In this document: positions 1 to 7,876 of the stretch, one piece after another
How positions within the stretch are numbered: position 1 is the first letter of the stretch
Layout of the letters: each line of letters begins with the position of its first letter
Origin: Berryella intestinalis
GTDB taxonomy: Bacteria > Actinomycetota > Coriobacteriia > Coriobacteriales > Eggerthellaceae
Assembly: GCF_000814825.1 (NCBI RefSeq)
Contig: NZ_CP009302.1
Coordinates: 806,001 to 870,000 of the forward strand
DNA length: 64,000 nt
Reading direction: 5' to 3'
The notes under the pieces: model-generated
Databases searched by the model: none
The model's input: only the letters and a program-made list of their open reading frames with translations
Told to the model about the DNA's origin: nothing
Made by a program: the position numbers and the translations under genes

Positions 1-2058
1 GGGAAGAACCACCTCATGGCCGAGGCGCTGATCGAACGCGTCGCCGGCGTGGTGGGATGGCAAGAGTGGTCGGTGGTGTCCGACGCGGCCGGCGAGCCGG
101 TTCGCTACAAGGGGACCGAGCTCGCGGGCCTTTCCTACGTGTGCCCCGTGCGCACCGACCGTATCGGCACGTTCATCTACGGAGACCACGTCACCTTGGA
201 AGACGGCACCGGCGTCGTGCACACCGCGCCCGGTCACGGCCAGGACGACTACCTGGTGTCGCTGAAGTTCGGCGTGCCGCTGTACATGCCGGTCGACGAC
301 GACGGCAAGCTCACCGAGGAGGCGGGGGAGCGGTTCGCGGGCATGGACACCGACGAGGTGGCCCCCGAGATGATCGCCTACCTCACCGAAGCGGGCACGC
401 TGGCTGCGGCCAAGGAGATCACGCACAGCTATCCGCACTGCTGGCGCTGCCACCAGCCGGTCATCTTCCGCGCCACCGACCAGTGGTTCGTCTCCATGGA
501 GAGAAACGACCTGCGCACGCGCGCGCTGGACGCCATCGACAACCAGGTGAGGTGGGTGCCCGACTGGGCCAAGAACCGCATCGGCTCCATGGTGGCCGAC
601 CGTCCCGACTGGTGCATCTCGCGCCAGCGCTCGTGGGGCGTTCCCATCCCGGTGTTCAAATGCGCCAAGTGCGGCGAGACCGTGGCGACGGCCGAGACCT
701 TCGACGCCATCATCGATCTGTTCGAGCGCGAGGGCGCCGACGCCTGGTTCACGCGCGACCCCAAAGAGTACCTGCCCGCGGGCACGCATTGCGAGCATTG
801 CGGCTGCGACGAGCTGGTTCCCGAGAAGGACATCCTCGACGTGTGGTGGGAGTCCGGCGTGTCGCATACCAGCGTGCTCAAGCACCGCGCGAGCGAGGGG
901 CTGCGCTGGCCGGCCGACCTCTACCTCGAAGGCTCCGACCAGCATCGCGGCTGGTTCCAGTCGTCGCTGCTCACGTCGGTGGGGGCCTTCGGCTGCGCTC
1001 CGTACCGCTCGGTCATGCACTGCGGCTTCACGGTGGACGCCAACGGCGAGAAGATGTCGAAGTCCAAGGGCAACGGGATCGATCCCGCCGATGTGACGGG
1101 CAAGTACGGCGCCGACATCCTGCGCCTTTGGGTGTCAAGCGTCGATTACTCGCAGGACGTGCGCATATCCGACGATATCCTGGCCCAGGTTTCAGGAACG
1201 TACCGCCGCTTCCGCAACACCCTGCGCTTCATCCTGGGCAGCCTCTCCGACTTCGACTTCCAGAAAAACGCCGTCTCGTCATGGGACGGCCTCACCCCGG
1301 TCGACCAGTGGATGATGGTGCGCACGCGCGAGCTGCTCCGTGCGGTCGAAACCGCCTACGACGAGTACCGCTTCCATAACGTGTACCGCCTCGTCTACGA
1401 CTTCGTGGTGGGCGATCTGTCCGCCATCTACATGGAGACCTCGAAGGACCGTCTCTATTCCGAGGCCCCCGATTCGCCCCTGCGCCGCAGCGCCCAGACC
1501 GTTTTGATGAACGTTCTGGAGGTCATGGTGCGCATCCTTTCGCCCATTCTCACGTTCACCACCGACGAGGTATGGGAAAGCTACCCCGAGGCCGAGCGTG
1601 CGCGCGCCGGCCGCCCGTCCAACGTCCAGCTGGCCGGCTGGCCCGAGGAAGGCGCCTTCGTGCCGACCATCCCGGCTGAACAGGCCGATCAGGTCGCCCG
1701 CCGCTTCGACACCGTGCTCGAGGTGCGCGCCGCCGTCATGAAGCAGCTCGAGGATGCGCGCACGAGCCAGCTGGTGAACAAGAGCCAGGAGGCCGCGGTG
1801 TCCATCGTCGCGCCCGGCGAGGTTTACGCGGTGCTGCAGGGCTTCGATCCGACGGTGTTCGAGGAGCTGTTCGTGGTCTCGTCGGTTGCGCTTTCCGAGG
1901 GCGACGAACTGAGCGTCGAGGTGTCTTCCGCGGCGGGGGAGAAGTGCCCGCGCTGCTGGAACTACCGCACGCTGGGCGGAAACGAGCGCCATCCTCACGT
2001 GTGCGCGCGCTGCGGCGAGGTGCTCGACCAGCTCGGCTTCGAAGAGGAAATCGAATAG
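1..2058 (+). CDS. ileS: Isoleucyl-tRNA synthetase, C-terminal part (5' end outside window)
   Basis: Charges tRNA-Ile in the cytoplasm. The reading frame is open from base 1, so the N-terminal part with the HIGH motif lies upstream; an ATG at 16 is internal. Visible parts are the CP1 editing region with a threonine-rich GTGVVHTAPGHG-type stretch near 210-240, a Cys-pair zinc-like segment near 660-810, the KMSKSKGN catalytic loop near 1051, the anticodon-binding helical domain, and the C-terminal zinc finger CPRCWNY...CARC (about 1945-2020) typical of bacterial IleS. lspA starts 13 bases downstream, so the two are probably co-transcribed. This ileS-lspA order is common in bacteria. Confidence 0.97.
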   Translation, partial: GKNHLMAEALIERVAGVVGWQEWSVVSDAAGEPVRYKGTELAGLSYVCPVRTDRIGTFIYGDHVTLEDGTGVVHTAPGHGQDDYLVSLKFGVPLYMPVDDDGKLTEEAGERFAGMDTDEVAPEMIAYLTEAGTLAAAKEITHSYPHCWRCHQPVIFRATDQWFVSMERNDLRTRALDAIDNQVRWVPDWAKNRIGSMVADRPDWCISRQRSWGVPIPVFKCAKCGETVATAETFDAIIDLFEREGADAWFTRDPKEYLPAGTHCEHCGCDELVPEKDILDVWWESGVSHTSVLKHRASEGLRWPADLYLEGSDQHRGWFQSSLLTSVGAFGCAPYRSVMHCGFTVDANGEKMSKSKGNGIDPADVTGKYGADILRLWVSSVDYSQDVRISDDILAQVSGTYRRFRNTLRFILGSLSDFDFQKNAVSSWDGLTPVDQWMMVRTRELLRAVETAYDEYRFHNVYRLVYDFVVGDLSAIYMETSKDRLYSEAPDSPLRRSAQTVLMNVLEVMVRILSPILTFTTDEVWESYPEAERARAGRPSNVQLAGWPEEGAFVPTIPAEQADQVARRFDTVLEVRAAVMKQLEDARTSQLVNKSQEAAVSIVAPGEVYAVLQGFDPTVFEELFVVSSVALSEGDELSVEVSSAAGEKCPRCWNYRTLGGNERHPHVCARCGEVLDQLGFEEEIE

Positions 2059-2071
2059 ATCGGACGTTTTC

Positions 2072-2626
2072 TTGCGCGAATTTCTCGATAGACACGGTGC
2101 GGGAGAGGCGGCCATAGACGGGCCGCCCTCCCGCTCCGGCTTAAAGACCGTTGCGTTCATCTGCACGGGCATCGTGTGGCTGCTCGCCGACCTGTATACG
2201 AAGAGCCTCTTTTCCGAAGTGAAGGTGGGCCAGCTGGTCGCGGGTCCGTTCGCGGGCCTGTTCGACATCCGCCTCGTTCACAACAGGGGCGCGGCCTGGG
2301 GGATGCTCTCCGATTCGACGCTTGCCCTCGGGGTGTTCTCGGCGGTGCTGTGTGCCGTGGCGTTCGTGTACTTCCTCCTCACGGTGAAGCGCGCGTCCTG
2401 GCTCGAAACGATCGGGTTGGCGCTGGTCGTGGGCGGCGGCATCGGCAATGCGGTCGATCGGTTCGTGCAGGGGTACGTGGTCGACTTCATCGAGACGACG
2501 TTCATCGACTTCCCGGTGTTCAACGTCGCGGATATCGGCGTCACCTGCGGTATCGTGCTGTTCATGGCGGGTATCCTGCTGTCGGGTGCGCACACCGAGG
2601 GCGCAGCGGCCGAGAAAACCGAGTAA
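2072..2626 (+). CDS. lspA: Lipoprotein signal peptidase (signal peptidase II)
   Basis: Membrane aspartyl protease that cleaves the signal peptide of prolipoproteins after lipidation. About 184 residues with four hydrophobic segments. Both catalytic aspartates are present: Asp129 in GNAVDR and Asp154 in FNVAD. The family motif around VHNRGAAWG (about residues 70-78) is also present. The only in-frame start before the first membrane segment is TTG at 2072, preceded by a weak ribosome binding site, so low initiation or coupling to ileS is likely. The N-terminal 23 residues are polar and longer than in many homologues. The rluD-type gene follows after 10 bases. Confidence 0.95.
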   Translation: MREFLDRHGAGEAAIDGPPSRSGLKTVAFICTGIVWLLADLYTKSLFSEVKVGQLVAGPFAGLFDIRLVHNRGAAWGMLSDSTLALGVFSAVLCAVAFVYFLLTVKRASWLETIGLALVVGGGIGNAVDRFVQGYVVDFIETTFIDFPVFNVADIGVTCGIVLFMAGILLSGAHTEGAAAEKTE

Positions 2627-2636
2627 AGGGGGAGCT

Positions 2637-3701
2637 ATGGCCGCATCGCGCGTGTACATCGTCGCACCTGATGACGAAGGGACGAGGCTCGACGTCCTGT
2701 TGGCTGATCGGGGGCTGTTCTCGAGCCGCTCGGCCGCCGTTCGAGCGATCGAGGCGGGCGGCGTTTTGGTGAAAGGCCAACCCGCTGCCAAGAAGCTCTC
2801 GGTGAAGGCGGGAGATCCGATCGTCTACGAGGTCGAGGAGGCGCCCGCAGAGGATCCCGCCCCGATGCGCGGGGAGCCCATCGAGCTCGACGTCCGTTTC
2901 GAGGATGACGATCTCATCGTGCTGTCGAAGCAGGTGGGACTCGTATGCCATCCGTCTGACGACCACCGCGACGGGACCCTCGTGAACGCGCTTCTGCATC
3001 ACTGCGGCGAGCAGAACCTCTGCAACGTTCAGGGGGACAACGATCGCAAGGGCATCGTGCATCGGCTGGACATGGACACGAGCGGCCTTATGCTGGCCGC
3101 GAAGTCCGATGCGGCGGGCGAGGCGCTTATGCAGGCCATCCAGGATCGCGTGGTCGATCGGCACTACCTTGCGCTCGTGCACGGCATCATCGCCCATGAC
3201 ACGGGCATGATCGACGCCCCCATCGCGCGGTCGGCCAAGGACCGCAAGCGCATGGCGGTGCGCGACGTCCCCTCGGCGCGCGACGCCATCACCACCTTCC
3301 ACGTTCTCGAGCGGTTCGAGGCGGCGCGTTTCGACGACGGGTACACGCTCATCGACTGCAAGCTGTTCACCGGGCGCACCCATCAGATCCGCGTGCACAT
3401 GGAGTACACGCGCCATCCGCTGGTGGGCGAGCTGGTCTACACGTCGGGCATGCCGAGGAAGGGCGATCCGAACCTGGGGCTCAAACGGCAGTTCCTCCAC
3501 TCCTTCAAGTTGGCGTTCGATCACCCGGTCACGGGAGAGCGCCTCGAGTTCGCCGACAACGTGCCGCGCGATTTGCAGGAGGCCCTCGACAGCCTGTCGG
3601 ATCGCAGCATGGGGCGCACGCCGGCGGGCGCAGAGGCGTTCGGGCTCTTGGCTCATTCGCCGAGGCCGAGCGTCGAGGGGGTTCCGCTGGCGGAATCCTA
3701 A
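2637..3701 (+). CDS. rluD: RluA/RluD-family 23S rRNA pseudouridine synthase
   Basis: Isomerises specific uridines to pseudouridine in large-subunit rRNA (the exact site is inferred from family). The protein has 354 residues with an N-terminal S4 RNA-binding domain (about residues 12-75) and a catalytic domain carrying the HRLDMDTSGLML motif with the catalytic Asp near residue 144. The ATG at 2637 is chosen because AGGGGGAG precedes it at good spacing; the frame is open further upstream into lspA but that part is lspA in another frame. It sits third in the ileS-lspA-rluD run. RluD versus a paralogue such as RluA or RluC cannot be separated by eye; the S4 domain favours RluC/RluD. Confidence 0.93.
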   Translation: MAASRVYIVAPDDEGTRLDVLLADRGLFSSRSAAVRAIEAGGVLVKGQPAAKKLSVKAGDPIVYEVEEAPAEDPAPMRGEPIELDVRFEDDDLIVLSKQVGLVCHPSDDHRDGTLVNALLHHCGEQNLCNVQGDNDRKGIVHRLDMDTSGLMLAAKSDAAGEALMQAIQDRVVDRHYLALVHGIIAHDTGMIDAPIARSAKDRKRMAVRDVPSARDAITTFHVLERFEAARFDDGYTLIDCKLFTGRTHQIRVHMEYTRHPLVGELVYTSGMPRKGDPNLGLKRQFLHSFKLAFDHPVTGERLEFADNVPRDLQEALDSLSDRSMGRTPAGAEAFGLLAHSPRPSVEGVPLAES

Positions 3702-3764
3702 CGGGTAGAATCGTCTGCAGTGCATCGATTGCGAGCGGACATTGGCGACGACGAGGTGATGAAC

Positions 3765-4775
3765 ATGGCCGAATCCACAGAGAAGACGGGGGTGCTCCTC
3801 GTCAACACGGGGTCGCCCGACGAACCGACGCCGCGCAGCGTGAGGGCGTTTCTCAAGCAGATGCTTTCCGATCGGCGGCTCGTCCACCACATCAACCGGA
3901 TGGCCTGGGGCCTGATCCTGCGTCTTTTTATCCTTCCCCATCGCAGCGTCACGTCGGCGCAGCGCTACGAGAAGGTGTGGACCGACGAGGGGTCCCCCCT
4001 CATGGTGGCCAGCGTGAAGCTCGCCGCCGAGATCGAGCGGTCGTTCCAGGCCGAGGGCCGCGACGTGGTCGTGCGCTTGGGGATGAGCTACGGCAATCCC
4101 TCTATCGCGTCGGGCCTGTCCGAGCTGCGCGCCGCCGGTGCAACCAGTCTGGTGGTTCTGCCGATGTATCCGCAGAGCGCGTTTTCGACCACGGGTTCTG
4201 CGACCGATCGGGTGGAAAGGGCCCTTTCCCGCATGAAATGGGACGTTCCCTGCGAGATCATCGAAGACTACCATGACGACAAAACCTACGTCCGTGCGAT
4301 CGCCGCGTCGGTCAGGCACGCGGGCTTCAGGCCCCAGTCGAGCGACCGTCTGATATTCTCGTTCCACTCCATCCCCGTGCCCGACATCGAGGCGGGGGAC
4401 ACCTACGAGCTGCAGACCAGCGCCACGGCGCTTGCGGTGGCCACGGAGCTTGGCCTTGACAGGCGCCGCTGGACCATCTGCTACCAGAGCAAGTTCGCCA
4501 AGTACTGCGAATGGCTCAAACCCGCCACCGACGAGGTGGTTGCCCGGTATGCGGAAGCGGGGGAGGGCCGCGTGTTCTTCGTGTGCCCCGGGTTCTCGGT
4601 GGACTGCCTTGAGACGCGCTACGATGTGTTCTACGAGGTCCTGCCCGTTTTCGCCCAGAAAGCCCATATTCTTTCCCGATCGGGGGACGAGGCGACCTTC
4701 GTCTACGTTCCCTGCTTGGGAAAGACCAACGCCCACGTGCGCGTCCTCACCGACGTCATCCGCCCCCGTCTTTAG
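3765..4775 (+). CDS. hemH: Ferrochelatase (coproporphyrin/protoporphyrin ferrochelatase)
   Basis: Inserts iron into a porphyrin in the last steps of haem synthesis. Family landmarks are VLLVNTGSPDEPT at the N-terminus, the metal-site histidine in FSFHSIP, a Trp-rich WLKPATDEV segment, and PGFSVDCLETRYDV with the conserved Glu. The length of 336 residues fits. Start ATG 3765 is preferred because GAGG (3753-3756) sits 8 bases upstream; ATG 3759 and GTG 3720 are in frame but badly spaced. A TAGAAT box at 3706-3711 could give it its own promoter. No other haem gene is next to it. In actinobacteria the enzyme usually acts on coproporphyrin III, but the substrate cannot be told here. Confidence 0.93.
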   Translation: MAESTEKTGVLLVNTGSPDEPTPRSVRAFLKQMLSDRRLVHHINRMAWGLILRLFILPHRSVTSAQRYEKVWTDEGSPLMVASVKLAAEIERSFQAEGRDVVVRLGMSYGNPSIASGLSELRAAGATSLVVLPMYPQSAFSTTGSATDRVERALSRMKWDVPCEIIEDYHDDKTYVRAIAASVRHAGFRPQSSDRLIFSFHSIPVPDIEAGDTYELQTSATALAVATELGLDRRRWTICYQSKFAKYCEWLKPATDEVVARYAEAGEGRVFFVCPGFSVDCLETRYDVFYEVLPVFAQKAHILSRSGDEATFVYVPCLGKTNAHVRVLTDVIRPRL

Positions 4776-4783
4776 GAGAACCG

Positions 4784-5980
4784 TTGAGTGCACCCATCCA
4801 GCCCACCGTGGTCATCGGCGTCACCGGATGCGTGGCGATATACAAGACCTGCGAGATCATCCGCCTTCTGCAGAAAAGGGGCGTGCGAGCCAAGGTGATC
4901 ATGACCGAGCACGCGCGCGGGTTCATCGATCCCACCATGTTCCGGTCCCTGACGCGCGAGCCCGTTGCGGTGGGCCTGTTCGACGACCCGTCGGACCCCA
5001 TCCACCACATCTCGCTGGCGAAGGAAGCCGACGTGTTCGCCATCGCTCCCTGCACGGTCAACGTGATCGCCAAGATAGCCTGCGGCATCGCCGACGATCT
5101 GCTGACCACCACGGCGCTTGCGACGACGGCGCCCATCGTCATCGCGCCTGCGGCGAACGTGAACATGTACGAGGCGCCGGTCTCGAGGGAGAACCGCGAT
5201 CGGCTCCGTGCGCGCGGCGTGCGTTTGGTGGAAGCTGAAAGCGGGTATCTCGCCTGCGGCGACGAAGGGCGGGGGCGGATGGCCGAACCTGCCGACATCG
5301 TCGAGGCGATCTGCGCCGAACTGGGGATGTCTCGCGATTTGGTGGGGAAGAAGGTGCTGGTCACGGCGGGACCGACGATCGAGCCCATCGATCCGGTGCG
5401 TTATCTGTCGAACCGCTCCTCGGGAAAGATGGGATTCGAGATCGCGAAGGCAGCCGCCCGCCGGGGCGCCGAGGTCTCCCTGGTGACCGGTCCGGTGTCC
5501 CTGGCCGATCCCGCAGGGATCGAGACGGTGCGCGTGGAGACCGCCCGGGAGATGCTCGCGGCGGTGGAGGGCTGCTTCGACGAGGCCGATATCGCGGTGT
5601 TCGCCGCTGCGGTCGCGGACATGCGCCCGGCTGCGCCGGCTGCCAAGAAGCTCAAGAAGGGGTCGGACGCCGATGCGCTGGCGCGCATCGAACTGGTGGA
5701 GAATCCCGATATCCTGGCTACGATGGCCCGTCGGAAGTCCAAGCAGGTCGTGGTCGGATTCGCGGCCGAGACCGACGATGTGGTGGAAAACGCCCGCAAG
5801 AAGCTCCGGGCGAAGGGCGCCGACTACGTCGTCGCCAATTTCGTGGGCGAGGGCGGGGCGTTCGACGCCGACGACAACGAAGTAGTCGTGGTAAGCGCCG
5901 AGGGCGAGCGTTCGTATCCCCGTTCGTCTAAATCCGCGGTTGCCGATGCGCTGCTCGACCACATTCTGGGCGATCGCTAG
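4784..5980 (+). CDS. coaBC: Bifunctional phosphopantothenoylcysteine decarboxylase/phosphopantothenate-cysteine ligase
   Basis: Two consecutive steps of coenzyme A synthesis: ligation of cysteine to 4'-phosphopantothenate and decarboxylation to 4'-phosphopantetheine. The N-terminal half is the FMN-dependent CoaC domain: GVTGCVAIYK, the active-site His in DPIHHISLA, the loop APAANVNMYE (usually PAMN), and the cysteine in GYLACGDEGRGRM. The C-terminal half from about residue 185 is CoaB: KVLVTAGPTIEPIDPVR, SNRSSGKMG, ENPDIL, and GFAAETDD. Start is TTG 4784 with AGGAG 6-10 bases upstream and 8 bases after hemH, suggesting one transcript. Length of 398 residues is normal. Confidence 0.96.
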   Translation: MSAPIQPTVVIGVTGCVAIYKTCEIIRLLQKRGVRAKVIMTEHARGFIDPTMFRSLTREPVAVGLFDDPSDPIHHISLAKEADVFAIAPCTVNVIAKIACGIADDLLTTTALATTAPIVIAPAANVNMYEAPVSRENRDRLRARGVRLVEAESGYLACGDEGRGRMAEPADIVEAICAELGMSRDLVGKKVLVTAGPTIEPIDPVRYLSNRSSGKMGFEIAKAAARRGAEVSLVTGPVSLADPAGIETVRVETAREMLAAVEGCFDEADIAVFAAAVADMRPAAPAAKKLKKGSDADALARIELVENPDILATMARRKSKQVVVGFAAETDDVVENARKKLRAKGADYVVANFVGEGGAFDADDNEVVVVSAEGERSYPRSSKSAVADALLDHILGDR

Positions 5981-6021
5981 GAAAGCCCGGACCGTCGGTG
6001 CATTCGCGGCCCGTTACTAAA

Positions 6022-6057
6022 TTGTATGCAATTTAAAAGCGCTTCTGATGGTATAGT
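6022..6057 (+). promoter_or_regulatory. Promoter region of dfx with an imperfect dyad
   Basis: A TATAGT -10 box lies at 6052-6057. No good -35 is seen at 17 bp; instead an imperfect dyad ATTGTATGCAAT (6021-6032, 10 of 12 symmetric positions) covers the -35 zone, as expected for a promoter under activator or repressor control. The expected start near 6064 is followed at once by a small stem GCGAC/GTCGC (6065-6083). Confidence 0.5.
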
Positions 6058-6109
6058 CGCATCAGCGACGTAAGAGAGGTCGCAGCTAATTTTTTCGAGA
6101 GGAACCATC

Positions 6110-6490
6110 ATGGCTAAAGCTACCTTCTATAAGTGCAACGAGTCCGGCGACATCATCGTGAAGCTCGCGGGCGGCTCTGCCAACCCCGCCTGCTGCGGCA
6201 AGGACATGGTCGAGCTCAAGGCCAACACCACTGACGCCGCCACTGAGAAGCACGTGCCCGTCGTCTCGGTCGATGGCGACGTCCTCACGGCTACCGTGGG
6301 CGAGGTCGAGCATCCCATGCTCGACGAGCATTTCATCAACTTCGTGTACGTCGAGACCGAGTCCGGCATGCTGGTGAAGCAGCTGAACCCCGGCGAGGCT
6401 CCCACCGCTTCGTTCAACCTCAACGGCGAGAAGGCCGTTGCCGTGTACGAGTACTGCAACCTCCACGGTCTGTGGGTCGCCGAGCTCTAA
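6110..6490 (+). CDS. dfx: Desulfoferrodoxin / superoxide reductase with altered centre I
   Basis: Reduces superoxide to hydrogen peroxide in the cytoplasm of anaerobes. The 126-residue protein aligns over the whole length of two-domain desulfoferrodoxins. The C-terminal catalytic centre II is complete: Glu46-Lys47-His48, His68, His74, Cys116 and His119 in CNLHG. The N-terminal rubredoxin-like centre I normally has CxxC plus a CC pair; here Cys9, Cys28 and Cys29 are present, but the second cysteine of CxxC is Ser12 (KCNESG). Centre I is therefore probably altered or lost, whereas superoxide reduction should remain. It is monocistronic: own promoter, strong ribosome site GAGAGGA, and a terminator directly after. 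Confidence 0.95.
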   Translation: MAKATFYKCNESGDIIVKLAGGSANPACCGKDMVELKANTTDAATEKHVPVVSVDGDVLTATVGEVEHPMLDEHFINFVYVETESGMLVKQLNPGEAPTASFNLNGEKAVAVYEYCNLHGLWVAEL

Positions 6491-6521
6491 TCGAAGCATC
6501 GCTTATAGTTTCTTATGCGGG

Positions 6522-6555
6522 AAAGGGCACCTTGACGGGTGCCCTTTTCTTTTTG
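6522..6555 (+). terminator. Rho-independent terminator of dfx
   Basis: Perfect 10-bp stem AAAGGGCACC / GGTGCCCTTT (6522-6531 and 6538-6547) with a 6-base loop, followed by TTTTCTTTTT. It lies 31 bases after the dfx stop. Confidence 0.9.
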
Positions 6556-6642
6556 CCGGATCAGATTGCCTTGCTTTGAGAATTCGTCAATGACCAGGTA
6601 TTTCAGTTGGCATCGAAGTCGGCTGAAACGCTATAAGTAATT

Positions 6643-6699
6643 TTGTAATGCAATATAACTTTAAAAAGTGTAGCAAATATACAAAATAGGGTATATAAT
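6643..6699 (+). promoter_or_regulatory. AT-rich promoter upstream of a 32-codon gene
   Basis: A perfect TATAAT box at 6694-6699 lies in an unusually AT-rich stretch (6630-6710). A sequence TTGTAATGCAATATAA (6643-6658) resembles TTGTATGCAATTTAA in front of dfx (6022-6036). No convincing -35 hexamer is seen 17 bp from the -10. Confidence 0.55.
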
Positions 6700-6729
6700 A
6701 TCCGCATCGGACGATCGAAGGAGGAAATT

Positions 6730-6828
6730 ATGTCTAACAAAGATTTCTTCATGGCCGTTGCGGAAAGCACGTTTGCAACTTCGGCGATCTGCGTCCTGCT
6801 CACGGCAGCCCTCGCCTTCGCGCTGTAG
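6730..6828 (+). CDS. Small hydrophobic peptide, 32 residues
   Basis: No family recognised. ATG 6730 is preceded by GAAGGAGGAAATT, one of the best ribosome binding sites in the window, and by a TATAAT promoter box. The translation begins MSNKDFFMAVAESTFATSAI and continues with a hydrophobic stretch rich in Leu and Ala to the TAG at 6826-6828, so it could form one membrane helix of about 20 residues. It stands alone between the dfx terminator and the convergent degV gene. The combination of promoter, ribosome site and hydrophobic product argues for a real small membrane protein; function unknown. It could instead be a leader peptide, but no downstream gene on this strand is in reach. Confidence 0.6.
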   Translation: MSNKDFFMAVAESTFATSAICVLLTAALAFAL

Positions 6829-6918
6829 CGCGGAAGCGATAGCGAGGCGCCCGACTCCGTTTTCGATCGAACGCCGCACGCTCCATCAACTAGCGTGTGG
6901 CGTTCGGAAGACGGGTCG

Positions 6919-6941
6919 GGCGCCGTTTCGTTTTCGGCGCC
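6919..6941 (-). terminator. Possible terminator hairpin after degV
   Basis: Perfect 7-bp inverted repeat GGCGCCG/CGGCGCC around a 9-base loop, beginning 9 bases after the degV stop on the minus strand. There is no T-run on either side, so it may be only a stabilising or rho-assisted structure. It also lies between the convergent 32-codon gene and degV. Confidence 0.35.
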
Positions 6942-6949
6942 TCTCCGAG

Positions 6950-7876
6950 CTATTCGCCTCCCTTGACCTTGCGGGCGATGCGATCGGCCACGGAAACGTC
7001 GGTGCGCCTGTCTTGCCCCCAGAATGCCAGCGCGACCATGCCGGGGCCGACGTGGCAGCCCACCACCGGTCCGATCGATCCTTCGACCAGCAACGGCTCG
7101 CATCCGGTGTTGGCGATGTACTCTTCGAGCTTCTGGACGTCCTCGGGACAGTCCGCCGTTCCGGTCACCGCGTAGCTTTCCGCCGCGCGATCGGCGCGCT
7201 CCTCGTACAGGGACGCCAGCTGCTTCAGGCCCTTCTTTCGCCCGCGCGCTATGCCCTTGACGGAAAGCGATCCGTCGGCTGCGACGTAGAGCAGCGGCTT
7301 CACATCCAGCTTGCTTCCGGCGAAGGCGACCGAAGACGGGATGCGCCCCCCGCGCCGAAGGCTTTCCAGATCCTCCACCATGAAGTAGATATTGACGAAG
7401 TACTGGGCTTCTTCGGCCCATTCAGCCAGCTCGAGGGCGCTCAAACCCCGCTCTTGCTGCCTGAGAGCTTCGAATACCAGCAGTCCTTCGCCCGACGAGG
7501 CCAGGTGGGTGTCGACGACGTAGAGCTCGGCACCGGGGTTCTCTGCGAGCAGGCGGTCGCGCACGAGGATCGCGGCGTCGTAGCTTCCCGAGAGGGCCGA
7601 TGAGAAGCTGAGGTACACGGTGGGCACGCCCGATGCGATGGCGCGGCCGAACGCGTCTTCGAACACCGGGATGGGAACCTGGGCCGTGGTGGGCTGTTCT
7701 CCGTTGCGCATGCGGTCGTAGAACGAGGAGGGGTCTCCCGACTGCCAGAGGTCGTCGTGGAACTCTTCCTGGTCGAAGAAGTAGGGGAACCGGATCAGCT
7801 CGACGCCTTCCCGGCATACGATGTCGGAGGGGAGATCGCAGCAGGAATCGATGATGAGGTTGCAGCGGTAGTCCAT
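6950..7876 (-). CDS. DegV family fatty-acid-binding protein
   Basis: DegV/FakB-type proteins hold a fatty acid, and in Firmicutes hand it to the kinase FakA for phosphorylation; the role in this organism is inferred only. The 308-residue protein starts MDYRCNLIIDSCCDLP (the family's DS.CDLP motif) and has TTAQVPIPVF, LSFSSALSGSYDAA and VDTHLASSGEG (the T-SSGLSG-like and ligand-contact segments), then ESLRRGGRI and KPLLYVAADG. Start ATG at 7876 has AAAGGA upstream. It is a single gene facing the small-peptide gene. No FakA-like kinase is in the window. Confidence 0.92.
   Translation of the reverse strand: MDYRCNLIIDSCCDLPSDIVCREGVELIRFPYFFDQEEFHDDLWQSGDPSSFYDRMRNGEQPTTAQVPIPVFEDAFGRAIASGVPTVYLSFSSALSGSYDAAILVRDRLLAENPGAELYVVDTHLASSGEGLLVFEALRQQERGLSALELAEWAEEAQYFVNIYFMVEDLESLRRGGRIPSSVAFAGSKLDVKPLLYVAADGSLSVKGIARGRKKGLKQLASLYEERADRAAESYAVTGTADCPEDVQKLEEYIANTGCEPLLVEGSIGPVVGCHVGPGMVALAFWGQDRRTDVSVADRIARKVKGGE

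Noticed and set aside
2562-4793. 743-codon open frame on the minus strand opposite rluD and hemH
   Set aside because: It is a mirror of GC-rich coding DNA; the plus-strand genes have clear family motifs and ribosome sites, whereas the minus-strand frame has none.
6021-6057. Fur or PerR box in front of dfx
   Set aside because: The dyad ATTGTATGCAAT does not match a PerR (TTATAATNATTATAA) or Fur consensus well enough; only a generic dyad is reported.
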